NCBI RefSeq assembly: GCF_001559595.1
Contig: NZ_LNTY01000006.1
Location: 62,001-126,000 of the forward strand
Reading direction: 5' to 3'
Source: Enterovibrio coralii
GTDB taxonomy: Bacteria; Pseudomonadota; Gammaproteobacteria; Enterobacterales; Vibrionaceae
DNA length: 64,000 nt
Positions within the stretch are counted from its first letter, which is position 1. Every line of letters begins with the position of its first letter. Position numbers and translations under genes: made by a program. Under the pieces are notes generated by a model, which saw nothing but the letters and a program-made list of their open reading frames with translations, made no database searches and was not told the DNA's origin. Below, piece by piece: positions 1 to 9,625 of the stretch.

Positions 1-64
1 GGAGCATTATTTTCATGTGCATTCAAATAGTCAAATGTCTGTTTGGTTACTGAGCCCATTGCGT

Positions 65-1839
65 TTAAGCGGTTTCTTTCTCTAATACCAGTTGACGACC
101 AAGTGCTTCAGGCGAAAATCCGCTTAACAAGCGCACGCATTCAATGTCGTTGTGGACGCCCAGTTTCTGGAAGATCCTTGTCTTGTAGGTGCTGACCGTT
201 TTGAAGCTGATGTCTAAATCGCGGGCTATTTTCTTGCACGCTTCCCCTTGGTAAATCTGGTTCAACACCACTTTCTCTTGCGAAGAGAGACGCGAGAGCA
301 CATCCAGCTCTTTTTCCAAACTGAGGTGGCTTTTTATGAGTCGCTTGATTTTCACTGCGCTGAGGTGAGAAGCATCCTGATAGTAGAGATTCTCAGGAAT
401 CCTTGGTTCGACATAGTTCTCATGAAGCACAAACAAGTGGGATGCGTTTGGGCTCTCTGCGATCAACCTTTCTACTTCACGGCGATGGCTCTCATCACAG
501 ATAACGAAGCTTATCGCCTTGTCAGAGAAAAGCTGCTTGGCTTTTTTACGCGTTGAAGCGGTGAGTACGGTGAAATCTGCACTTTGAAGCTCTAGCGACT
601 TCTTCAGGCTCGCAAGACGAGAAATGCGGGTATCGACCAGCAATACGGTCGTGCGCTTTTTGGCGCGTTTAGTTGGGCGGCGAGTCGTATTCGAGTTTGC
701 CATTAAGCGAGTGAGTTTAGTGATGGTCACCGGCTTTGATAGCAAACGGCCTTGCGCGTAATCGACCTTGTTTTGCTTGAGGTATTCCAAGGTGGCAATA
801 TCTTCCACACCTTCAGCAACGCAGCGAAGCCCCAGCGACTGCGCGACGGAAATGGCACCAAAGACAATTTGCTGACTGCCGTAGTGTTTCATCGCCTTTT
901 TTACATAGGAGCGGCTTACCTTTAACTCGGTAACAGGCAAGCTCGTGAGTTGGCCGTAGGGGTTGGTCCCATTGCCAAAATTTTCGATAGCGAAACCCAC
1001 GCCGAGTAACTTGAGGTTAGTGATGTTGATGAGTGCGTCGAGCACATCGAGACAGTCAGCGTGTTCGTTGATTTCGAGCGTCAGTTTTTTAGGGTTAAAA
1101 CGAAATTCATTAAGGACATCGGCGACTGACGAGCAAAACGCTTTATCACTAAGCGTGTTTTTCGAAACGTTGATAGAGAGGTTGATATCGAGAGACGACA
1201 AGGTCATATCGAGCATCGCCATTCTCAAAGAGGTAAAAAATAGCGTATGTTCCAACCCATTTCTTTCAATGAATGGCTGACGTTTGTTGGCATACACCAG
1301 CACGCCATCGAGGGTTCTTATTCTCGGTAGTACCTCTACAGCCGCCACTTTGTTGGTGCGAATGTCATATTGAGGTTGATAGTAATTAACCAAACCATGT
1401 TTAAACGCGGTGAGAAGCTGCTCATCTTCACTGTCGTCGAGGATGATGCGTCCTTTGCTTGCGCCAGGCGAAGGGCATGAGAGATGACGGTTTCTAACGC
1501 GTCAGCATTATAGGTGTTGTGAATTCGCTCAATGCTGTCCGCACCCGCAATGCGGCAAATTTGCGTCGTTACCCCAGTGAGGCGGTCATCTTGACGACAA
1601 GAAAGCACAACGGCAACGCAGTTATTGTTTGCTTTCAGAAGGGAAAGAGAAGCACTGACATCCGCTGCATTTTTGGCGACGTATTTGCTGTCATACAAAA
1701 TGACAACATCACTATTGCTGAGGGTTTCGAGCTCTGACAATTGAACAAACAAGCTGCCGTGGTAAAGCGATGAAAGCGTTAAGTTGCTTGTTATCTTGTT
1801 GCGCTTGTCTTCTTTTGTGTAAGCCACACACACTTTCAT
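65..1839 (-). pseudogene. Receiver-EAL-LuxR HTH regulator, frameshifted
   Basis: As read, this is two overlapping minus-strand frames. The first (from 1839) encodes a receiver-like domain of about 125 residues. The second (ending at 65) encodes an EAL domain, a second receiver-like stretch and a C-terminal LuxR/FixJ helix-turn-helix. One missing base near 1454-1457 (a run of T on the plus strand) joins them into about 591 aa and restores the usual EAL entry (LLTAFKHGLVNYYQPQ). The EAL site is degenerate: EVL replaces EAL, ENFGNG replaces DDFGTG, and KVSRS replaces KVDRS. Both metal-binding aspartates of the DDFG motif are therefore gone, and c-di-GMP hydrolysis is unlikely. By family, the protein would be a DNA-binding regulator that may sense c-di-GMP or a partner. 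The domain calls are solid; the role is unknown. Confidence 0.75.
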
Positions 1840-2198
1840 AGGACATCCTTGCTTGTCGATTTACTGCTGAATAGCACAACGTCCGTGTGGCTAGTCATTG
1901 ATAGCGTCAAAATTAAGGTAGTGATTGCGATGCTTGGCGTAAAGCGAGAAAAATTGAGTGTGAAAAATCGAGAATTCGATGATGGGGCGCAAAGGCAATC
2001 AATGGTGTTTCGGCTTCAGGGGTAGTGCACCACGTGTATCTACGAGGAGTCTGCGTTAGTATTTTCAAAAATATTTTAAAAATTTTCATCTTTTCTTCGT
2101 CTTTTCCTAACTCCCTGCGTCTTATAGGCAAAGAATTCAAAATGAGTCGCTCTCTACATGTAGTGCGACTCACGTAATACATTGCCTAATAAGAAAAA
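1840..2198. other. Intergenic gap upstream of gshA
   Basis: No convincing gene is present. The right half is AT-rich and would hold the gshA promoter. The only clear structure is the inverted repeat listed separately at 2144-2171. An 89-codon minus-strand frame across 1913-2182 has no recognisable family or ribosome binding site and was not called. Confidence 0.5.
2144..2171. promoter_or_regulatory. Inverted repeat upstream of gshA
   Basis: GAGTCGC at 2144-2150 and GCGACTC at 2165-2171 are perfect complements around a loop that itself contains the palindrome CTACATGTAG (2154-2163). The repeat ends 27 bases before the first candidate gshA start. It could be an operator or a 5'-leader hairpin; no T-run follows, so it does not look like a terminator. 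The structure is seen directly; any function is inferred. Confidence 0.45.
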
Positions 2199-3748
2199 AT
2201 GAACATTAAATCGATGAATACATTGGCAGCGACGCTAGGAGCATTCGCCGCGGGATCGAAAAGGAAACCATCCGCACCACCCCAAAAGGGGCGTTATCTC
2301 AACAGTCACATCCGAAAAAATTGGGCTCTGCATTGATGCATCCGTTTATCACCACGGACTTTGCAGAAGCGCAGCTAGAGTTGATCACACCTGCGTACAC
2401 AGACAAAAACGCCGTGTTTAACCACTTGGCAGGTTTGCATCACTTTGTCGCGAATAATTTGCCTGACAACGAAATGTTGTGGGCTGGCAGTTTGCCGCCT
2501 GTGTTGCCTGAAGAGCGCGACATCACCATTGCACAATATGGCCGCTCCAACGCGGCTGAGATGAAAATGCGTTATCGCCAAGGGCTGGCGAACCGTTATG
2601 GCAAGCGTATGCAGACCATCTCTGGCATTCACTACAACTTCTCTTTGCCAGAAAGCTTCTGGGTTGAACTGCACCAGCAAGAAAACAGCGAACTGCCGTT
2701 GCCAGACTTCATTTCTGAGCGTTACTTCCATCTGATCCGTAACGCGTTGCGTCATGGATGGATTGTTGCGTACCTTTTCGGTGCATCTCCGGCGTTGGAT
2801 AAAAGCTACCTGCAAGGTCGCGCGCACAGCTTGCTGCCAATGGGCGGGGTTGAAGACGCGGATTCGTTCTATCTGCCTTGGGCGACCTCTTTACGCCTGA
2901 GTAGTGTTGGCTATACCAACAGCGAGCAATCGCAGTATCCAATTAGCTACAACGACAAGAACACCTACCTGAAAGGTGTTTCAGATCTGCTGGCCAAGCC
3001 AAGCGAGAAGTACTTGTCGATTGAAGAAGGTCAGCAGCTCAATGCGGCAATCCTTCAATTGGAAGCGGAGCTTTATGGTGCTATTCGACCAAAAGTGGTG
3101 GCAAAGGACATGCGTCCGCTCGAAGCGCTGTGTCGTAAAGGCGTTGAGTATGTGGAGCTGCGCACGGTGGATAACAATCCGTATCTTCCGCTTGGTATTA
3201 ACGAAACACAAAGCCACTTCTTGGATATGTTCCTCGCTTACTGTGCGTTGTCGCCAAGCCCTGCATTAACGGTGGAAGAACAAGCGGTGATCAAGGCGCG
3301 TATGGAATTGGTTGCCACCACGGGGCGTAAACCAGATTTATTGTTACCGACGCTAGACGGTGAGCGTTCATTGACGGAAATGGGTGAAGCCTTGCTGACA
3401 GCAATGACAGACGTCGCTTCGCTGTTTGACCGTGCGTTTGACACCCACGAATACTCCCAAAGCTTGGTGCTAGAGAACCAAAAGCTGAACGATTCAACAC
3501 TGACGCCATCGGCTCAGGTGCTTGCAGACATGCAGCAAGAAGGATTGAGCTATGCAGAGCTGGTCAGCAAGCTTTCAACGGCGCACATGGTTCATCATCG
3601 TGCAGCAGGCATTGATGCTGACTTGCAAACTCAGCTTGAAAGTCTGGTTGAAGCATCTCTCGTCGAGCAAGCAACCCTCGAAGCCGAACATGCTTTGCCA
3701 TTCGACGACTTCCTGAACAAGAAAAACGCCATTACATGCGATTGCTGA
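2199..3748 (+). pseudogene. gshA: Glutamate-cysteine ligase GshA, N-terminal frameshift
   Basis: This enzyme makes gamma-glutamylcysteine from glutamate, cysteine and ATP, the first step of glutathione synthesis. Residues from 2321 onward align with E. coli GshA throughout (GSALMHPFITTDFAEAQLE, TISGIHYNFSLP, YLFGASPA, ATSLRLS, IRPK, VEYVELRTVD). The conserved N-terminal stretch (RRGIEKETIRTTPKG) is encoded at about 2248-2295 in the same frame as the body but is cut off from any start. An ATG at 2199 (or 2213) in another frame supplies the first residues. Restoring one base in the CC/CG run near 2247-2250 joins them into about 516 aa, against 518 in E. coli. The ribosome binding site is weak, so the start is uncertain. 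The C-terminus ends in CDC. It is the first gene of the block gshA-mdlA-mdlB-glutathione synthetase. Confidence 0.85.
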
Positions 3749-3765
3749 ACTGAGACAAACACTTC

Positions 3766-5499
3766 ATGGAACTAATTTGGAAAATGCGGGGGTACATGCG
3801 CTTGTGTACCCGCCGCTATCTTGTTGCTTTTGTAGCACTGCAAGTCGTTGCGCTACTCAATCTGGCACCGCCTTGGTTAATTGGTCGCATTGTTGATGCC
3901 ATCAGTTCAAGCACATTAACGCCGCGCTTCCTTGGCGTGCATTTGGCGGGCATTGTGGCGGCTGCCGTGGCGATGTATGGCCTTCGTTTTGTGTGGAATA
4001 GCCAGCTTTACGGTGCGGCCATCGAGATTTCACGTGCTGTGCGCACAGACCTGTTCGCGCACCTAACGCGTTTGTCTCCGTCGTTTTACCACAAGCACAG
4101 CACAGGCGATTTGATGGCTCATGCCACCAATGACTTGAACGCTGTTGAGCAAGCGGCGGGTGATGGCGTAATGACGCTGGTGGATTCTTTGATCGCTGGC
4201 TTTACCGTTATCTTCGGTATGATTTTCTTGGTCAGCGGTCAACTAACAGCGGTTGTCTTGCTGCCATTTCCACTGTTGGTACTGGTGACGCGTCGCTATG
4301 GCGCGGGCATGCAAAAGCGATTTGGTCGTGCTCAAGGCGCGTTCTCAAACCTTAATGAAGAAGTGCGTGAAACAGTCGCAGGGATTCGTGCCGTGCGCTC
4401 TCACGGTATCAATACGCGTCAACAACATCGCTTTGAAGAAAAGCTTGATGAAACCCTGGACGCCAATATTGAAGTAGCGAAAGTGGACTCCTTGTTTGGC
4501 CCAACCATTCAGCTGATTTACGGTTCATCGTTTGTGATCACGCTGGTTTATGGTGCTTACCTGATCAACACAGGTGCGCTTACGGTAGGTCTGTTCACGA
4601 GTTTTACCTTGTATCTTGCGCAGTTGTTGGGGCCGTTCCTGCAATTTGGTTGGCAGTTCAATGTGTTCCAACGTGGCAATACGTCTTGGAAGCGACTGGA
4701 AAAGGTCTTTGCTCAACAACCTGATGTTGTGGAAGGAACGAAAACACTACCGGCAGATGCGCCCTCAGACTTGGATGTGAACATCGGTAAGTTTGCCTAC
4801 CCGTCTTCTGCAACCAATGCGCTGGAAGCTATTCAATTCACGCTCAAGCAAGGTGGGTTTATCGGCATTACCGGGCCAACGGGTGGCGGTAAAAGTTCAA
4901 TCATCAGTTTGATTCTGCGCCAGTTCAGTCTGAGTGACAGTGAGTCAAGCATTACGCTGGGTGGGGAAAGCACTGCGTTGCTGACCTTTGATTCGCTCCG
5001 CAGCAAGATGGCGTGGGTGCCACAAAAACCGATGCTCTTTTCTGGCTCTATTGCAGACAACATTGCGTTGGGCAAACCGGACGCGACAGTAAAAGAGATT
5101 GAGTTCGTGGCGGAAGTTGCCGGTATTAAAGCTGAAATCGACGCAATGAAAGAAGGCTTTAATAGCGAACTGACCGAAAGCGGCGCAAATCTGTCAGGTG
5201 GTCAAAAGCAGCGTGTCGCGTTGGCTCGCGCCTTGTTAACCAATGCAGACATATTGCTGTTGGATGACCCGTTCAGTGCCTTGGACATGAAAACGGAAGC
5301 GCTGGTCAGACAGAACCTGAAAACGCACTTTGGTCATAAGGCCATGCTGCTGGTTACGCAGCGTCTGCCAAACCTTCGCTATGCCGACGATATCTTGGTG
5401 TTAGAGCAAGGCAAAGTCGCAGAGCGTGGAACCCATCAGCTGATGGCGAAGACGGTTGGTATGCGAAAGTGTATGACAGACAAGCTCATCAACCCTTAG
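3766..5499 (+). CDS. mdlA: ABC transporter MdlA/SmdA-like half-transporter
   Basis: This is a 577-aa exporter-type half-transporter: an N-terminal six-helix membrane domain (about residues 1-310) followed by a nucleotide-binding domain. Walker A is GPTGGGKSS, the signature is LSGGQKQR and Walker B is ILLLDDP. Similarity runs along E. coli MdlA, including FYHKHSTGDLMAHATNDL and the GVMTLVDSL stretch. It starts 17 bases after gshA and is followed by mdlB, with which it should form a heterodimer. D follows the Walker B aspartate where the catalytic Glu normally sits, so one of the two ATP sites may be weak, as in many heterodimeric exporters. The substrate is unknown; the glutathione context makes a thiol peptide or a conjugate a reasonable guess, nothing more. 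Confidence 0.85.
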   Translation: MELIWKMRGYMRLCTRRYLVAFVALQVVALLNLAPPWLIGRIVDAISSSTLTPRFLGVHLAGIVAAAVAMYGLRFVWNSQLYGAAIEISRAVRTDLFAHLTRLSPSFYHKHSTGDLMAHATNDLNAVEQAAGDGVMTLVDSLIAGFTVIFGMIFLVSGQLTAVVLLPFPLLVLVTRRYGAGMQKRFGRAQGAFSNLNEEVRETVAGIRAVRSHGINTRQQHRFEEKLDETLDANIEVAKVDSLFGPTIQLIYGSSFVITLVYGAYLINTGALTVGLFTSFTLYLAQLLGPFLQFGWQFNVFQRGNTSWKRLEKVFAQQPDVVEGTKTLPADAPSDLDVNIGKFAYPSSATNALEAIQFTLKQGGFIGITGPTGGGKSSIISLILRQFSLSDSESSITLGGESTALLTFDSLRSKMAWVPQKPMLFSGSIADNIALGKPDATVKEIEFVAEVAGIKAEIDAMKEGFNSELTESGANLSGGQKQRVALARALLTNADILLLDDPFSALDMKTEALVRQNLKTHFGHKAMLLVTQRLPNLRYADDILVLEQGKVAERGTHQLMAKTVGMRKCMTDKLINP

Positions 5500-5544
5500 A
5501 CACTATCAATCAGGTATCACGCCAAGATGATGTGGAGGTGGCTC

Positions 5545-7356
5545 ATGTCTAACGGTTTATTCAAACGCTCTGGGCAATCTTCCGCGTTAAAACGCCTACT
5601 GCGTTACACGCGTCCACATAAAATGCGTTTTGCTGTGGCATTTGCATTCCTGACCGTTGCGGTCTCGGCGGAAATGGCGATTCCGTGGCTAGCTAAAATC
5701 ATCATTGATGATGTGATTGTGCCGCAGACGTTCAATTGGGACCACTTGTTGATGCTGAGTGGCGCAGTGCTTGCCCTCTATATGGTGCAGTGCGGATTCC
5801 AGTATTTGCAGGCCGTATCGTTTCGCCATAGTGCGTTGCTGGTGGTGAATGACGTTCGCAAAGAACTGTTTAACCATGTGCTGAAATTGCCTATCGCCGC
5901 GTTTGACCGCACCGCCACAGGGCGAATGGTGTCTTATGTAACGAATGATACGGAGTCACTTCGCGACCTGTTTGTCTCGACTTTGCCTACCATCATTCAA
6001 GGCAGTTTGCGTATCACGGGTATCTTCATTGCTATCGCATTGCTGGATTGGCGTTTGATGGTACTGAGTTTGGTGTTGATCCCTGTGTTGCTGATGACAA
6101 TGCATTGGTATCGCAAACTTTCAACGCCAGTGCTTGATGGTATTCGCGTGCAAGTCAGTCATATCAATAACCGCATCAGTGAATCGCTTCAGGGCATGTC
6201 TTTGGTGCAGGCGTTTAGCCAAGAGAGAACATTCCGCGAGAAATTCAAGCAAGACAACGATGCATGGTTCGGATTCCGCACGCGTTCAATTGCTATCGAC
6301 AGCCTGATGTTGTTGCCATTTACCCGCTTAGTGGGAGCCTTGGCAGCATTGGCGATTGTGGCTTGGTTCGGCACAGCATCGCTTCAGAGCGTGGTTGAGA
6401 TTGGTACGCTGTATGCGTTTCTAAACTACATCGAACGCTTCTTCGAACCGTTCCGCCAATTGTCTATGGAGCTGCGTAAAATGCAGGTAGCGTTGGTGTC
6501 TTCCGCTCGCGTTTTCGAGTTGCTGGATGAACCAACCGATCATACCCACGACGAAAGCAAAGCGTCTGTACAACTGGCGAAGAGTAAGGATATTGAGTTT
6601 CGCAACGTACACATGGCCTATGAAGAGGGTGTAAACGCGCTGGATGATGTGAGTTTTGTTGCCAAAAGCGGCCAGTTTACGGCCATCGTTGGTCACAGCG
6701 GCAGTGGTAAAAGCTCAGTCGTGAACCTGTTGATGCGTTTTTATCAGCACCACAAAGGGGATGTCTTGATTGGCGGTGAGTCTATTGATGCCTTGCCTGA
6801 TGCCCAGGTTCGACAGCTCATTGGCCTTGTTTCCCAAGACCCGTATATGTTTTCTGGCTCAATCAAGGAAAACATCGACTTATCGGGAGTGAGCAATGAA
6901 ACCAATGCGGCGATGTTGGCTGCCAACGCGGTCAATGCGTCTGGTTTTATCGAACGACTGCCAGAGGGTTATGATCATCAACCTGGTCATGGTGGCAATT
7001 CTCTGTCAGTTGGCGAAAAGCAACTGATTGCGCTGGCTCGCGTGCTTGCCCACGGCCCAGAAATTTACCTGTTAGATGAGGCAACCGCTAATATTGATAG
7101 TGAAACGGAAGAAGCCGTAAAACACGCATTATCGAATATCCAACATGGACGCACCGTAATTGCCGTCGCGCACCGTCTATCAACGGTTAGAAATGCCGAC
7201 CAAATACTGGTTATGAGCAAAGGGAAGATTGTTCAACGCGGTACACATGATGAGCTGGTGTCTCAAGCTGGCGAGTACCGAGAGCTGTATTTAGCTCAGA
7301 AAGAAAAAGAAGAACATGAATCTGAAAATGCTCACCTTGGTCTGGCGACCGCTTGA
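5545..7356 (+). CDS. mdlB: ABC transporter MdlB/SmdB-like half-transporter
   Basis: This is a 603-aa partner of MdlA with the same layout: membrane domain to about residue 320, then an ATPase domain with Walker A GHSGSGKSS, a degenerate signature LSVGEKQ and Walker B IYLLDEA carrying the catalytic Glu. It resembles E. coli MdlB. The ATG at 5545 is chosen because GGAGGTGG lies just upstream; an earlier in-frame ATG at 5527 has no such site. The gene lies 45 bases after mdlA and 25 bases before the glutathione synthetase gene, so the four genes are probably one transcript. Confidence 0.85.
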   Translation: MSNGLFKRSGQSSALKRLLRYTRPHKMRFAVAFAFLTVAVSAEMAIPWLAKIIIDDVIVPQTFNWDHLLMLSGAVLALYMVQCGFQYLQAVSFRHSALLVVNDVRKELFNHVLKLPIAAFDRTATGRMVSYVTNDTESLRDLFVSTLPTIIQGSLRITGIFIAIALLDWRLMVLSLVLIPVLLMTMHWYRKLSTPVLDGIRVQVSHINNRISESLQGMSLVQAFSQERTFREKFKQDNDAWFGFRTRSIAIDSLMLLPFTRLVGALAALAIVAWFGTASLQSVVEIGTLYAFLNYIERFFEPFRQLSMELRKMQVALVSSARVFELLDEPTDHTHDESKASVQLAKSKDIEFRNVHMAYEEGVNALDDVSFVAKSGQFTAIVGHSGSGKSSVVNLLMRFYQHHKGDVLIGGESIDALPDAQVRQLIGLVSQDPYMFSGSIKENIDLSGVSNETNAAMLAANAVNASGFIERLPEGYDHQPGHGGNSLSVGEKQLIALARVLAHGPEIYLLDEATANIDSETEEAVKHALSNIQHGRTVIAVAHRLSTVRNADQILVMSKGKIVQRGTHDELVSQAGEYRELYLAQKEKEEHESENAHLGLATA

Positions 7357-7381
7357 AGCATTTAGCGAGTAAGGTAGTACG

Positions 7382-8841
7382 ATGAAAAATGTGAATACAC
7401 CACTGATTGATACCCAAGTTACCGACGAAGCTTTGCAGTGGGCAATCATGCACGGTGTGGCAATTAAAAATCCTGACGGTACTGCGCGTCATTGTCCATT
7501 TAGCATTGCGCCGATGACGATGAAACGACGCGTGTACGAGCACCTGCTGAAAGTGACACCAATCCTGACCAAACTGATCAGTGCCGTTTCGGAAGATCAT
7601 GCATTCCTGCGCGCGTCTCTCAGCAATATGTCAAAAGCCGATCCCTTCTTTGGTCGCCTGCTTTGGATGCATGAGCAAATTCATGGCACTGAAGAGGCAC
7701 CAAAAGCGTCGGTTCGTCAGCCTTTGCTATTAATGCGCACAGACTACATGGATGATCGCCAGCAAGGCGCGAAAGTGATCGAGTTTAACGGCATCGCCGC
7801 GGGTATGGGACCGTTCGGTCAACGTGCTAATCAGCTGCATGATTTTATGCGCCGCCAATGGCCAAAAACGTATCAGCAGTGGATTGAGTCGCCTACGGCC
7901 GTACCTGCGGATAACCAATGCCTAGAGCAGCTGGCTAACGCGATTGCAACGTCGGGTCAAAAAGTCCGTGACGAATTTGGTGAGGAAGGGAAGCCGACCT
8001 TCCTGATGGTGGTGCAAAAGAACGAAGACAATGTCTACGACCAACATTTGCTGGAAGTCGCATTGCAAGCGCGTGGCATTCGTACCGTGCGTCGCACCTT
8101 CCATCAGCTGTCTACTCAGCTTTCGTCAGGTGATAACCAACGCCTGATGCTGGAGAATGTGGGCGCATTGGATGTGGTGTATCTGCGTGCGGGCTACCAG
8201 TTCTCTGACTACTTTGCGCCAGAGCTAATGGAGCCAAACTGCTGTGCGACGTTGAGCCAGATCCGTGTATTCATCGAACAGCACAATGTGGCGGTGAATG
8301 CGACTGTGAGTCAGCAATTGGCAACCAGCAAAACCATGCAAATGCTGCTGACCATGATGGAAACACAAGCATTGACGCAATGGGGGCTGACTAATGACGA
8401 AGCCGTGTTAGTTAATAGTGTGCTGGCGGATATGCTGCCAATCTCTCTCGAACGTATTGAGTGGTTTGAAACAGACGCAGTAAAACAAGATTGGGTACTG
8501 AAAAACCAAGGTGAGGGCGGTGGCCATTGTGTGTTTGGCGAAGATATCTCGGGCAAACTGCAATCACTAAAACCTGAAGACTATGATGCATGGGCACTGA
8601 TGCAGCGTTTGTATCCACATGAGCGTGAGCGTCCGACGGTAGCGGTACGCAATGGTGAACAGACACAAGTTGACGACTTGGTGAGCGAGATTGGTCTGTT
8701 TACTGCCTTCTTTAACGGCAAACCAGTGACGGATTTGGGCGGCTATGCAGCTACCTTGTTCGAAGCAAACCAGCCAAAGAAAACGAAGGTGGTATTCATA
8801 GCGGTAAAGGAATATTGGATTCCATTACGCTTATCGACTGA
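7382..8841 (+). pseudogene. Eukaryotic-type glutathione synthetase, 3' frameshift
   Basis: This enzyme joins glycine to gamma-glutamylcysteine, the second step of glutathione synthesis. It is the eukaryotic ATP-grasp type, unrelated in sequence to E. coli GshB. It matches human GSS along its length: residues near LMRTDYMDD and KVIEFNGIAAGMG, then NVYDQHLLEVALQARGI, VLKNQGEGGG and VSEIGLF. The glycine-rich C-terminal loop GGIHSGKGILDS is encoded in another frame after one missing base near 8781-8789 and ends at the TGA at 8839-8841. The restored length is about 486 aa, against 474 in human. As read, the frame instead runs through the terminator into the next gene, which makes a false fusion. 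It is the last gene of the gshA block. Confidence 0.85.
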
Positions 8842-8864
8842 TATACTGCCAAGGTTGAAACAAC

Positions 8865-8889
8865 AAAAGCCGCGGTTTTCGCGGCTTTT
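8865..8889 (+). terminator. Rho-independent terminator of the gshA block
   Basis: A perfect 10-bp stem, AAAAGCCGCG and CGCGGCTTTT, with a five-base loop, lies 24 bases after the restored synthetase stop. It sits inside the apparent fused reading frame, which shows that the fusion is an artefact. Confidence 0.85.
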
Positions 8890-8905
8890 ACTTTTGAGAA
8901 AGACG

Positions 8906-9442
8906 ATGACAATAGAAACCGTTTGGGGCGAATACCAGTCCAGCGTAAAAGCTTTTTTGCATGCCAAAGTGTCCAATCCTGATGATGTGGACGACTTGCT
9001 GCAAGACATCGTTTTAAAAACCTACCTGCATCTAGAAGAAGTACGAGATAACACCAAGGTGAAATCTTGGCTTTTCCAAGTGGCAAACAACGCCATCATT
9101 GATTTCTACCGTCAGAAGGGAAAGGGCAAAAACCTCACTCAAGACGACCTGTGGTTTGAAAGCGAAAAAGATGACGTACGTGAAGAGTTATCAGAATGTC
9201 TTTTGCCGTTTATCCAAGCTCTGCCACAAGACGATGCCGAAATGCTCACTGCCATTGAACTTCACGGTCAGTCCCAAAAAGAGTATGCCGAAAAACACGG
9301 CATCAATTACTCAACATTGAAGTCTCGCCTGCAAAAAAGCCGCACCAAGATTAATTCGTTGTTCAATGAGTGTTGTGAGTTGAAGCTCGATAAAAACGGC
9401 AGCGTCATTGACTACGAAGAACGCAAAGATTGCGGTTGTTGA
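8906..9442 (+). CDS. sigZ: ECF sigma factor, SigZ family
   Basis: This is a 178-aa ECF sigma factor. Region 2 (PDDVDDLLQDIVLKTYLHL, then VKSWLFQVANNAIIDFYRQ) and region 4 (LHGQSQKEYAEKHGINYST, LKSRLQKSRTKI) are both clear. The C-terminus carries a cysteine-rich tail (CCEL near the end and a final CGC) typical of SigZ-like proteins. The ATG at 8906 is taken as the start because it follows the terminator. It happens to be in frame with the preceding synthetase frame only because that gene is frameshifted. No anti-sigma gene is adjacent. The target genes are unknown; the Cys tail suggests a metal or redox input, which is inference. Confidence 0.8.
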   Translation: MTIETVWGEYQSSVKAFLHAKVSNPDDVDDLLQDIVLKTYLHLEEVRDNTKVKSWLFQVANNAIIDFYRQKGKGKNLTQDDLWFESEKDDVREELSECLLPFIQALPQDDAEMLTAIELHGQSQKEYAEKHGINYSTLKSRLQKSRTKINSLFNECCELKLDKNGSVIDYEERKDCGC

Positions 9443-9625
9443 ATACTTAATCATCGACCTGACTGATATAAAAGCAGTAAAATCAGCCGTCTACAAAGGT
9501 TGTCACTCTTTGTTGTCGCATTTCCCTCTGACTCTCCCGTCGTGTGCGAATCGAAGAGATAAACATTCATAATTTACAATACGTTGTACGCACCCAGTGA
9601 GGTGCGATTTTTGTGAGTTCTTACA

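Noticed and set aside
1913-2182. An 89-codon minus-strand gene upstream of gshA
   Set aside because: Low-complexity AT-rich sequence, no recognisable domain, and it overlaps the inverted repeat and probable promoter.
7382-9442. A glutathione synthetase-ECF sigma factor fusion protein
   Set aside because: A terminator lies inside the frame and the true synthetase C-terminus is present one frame away; read as a single-base loss.
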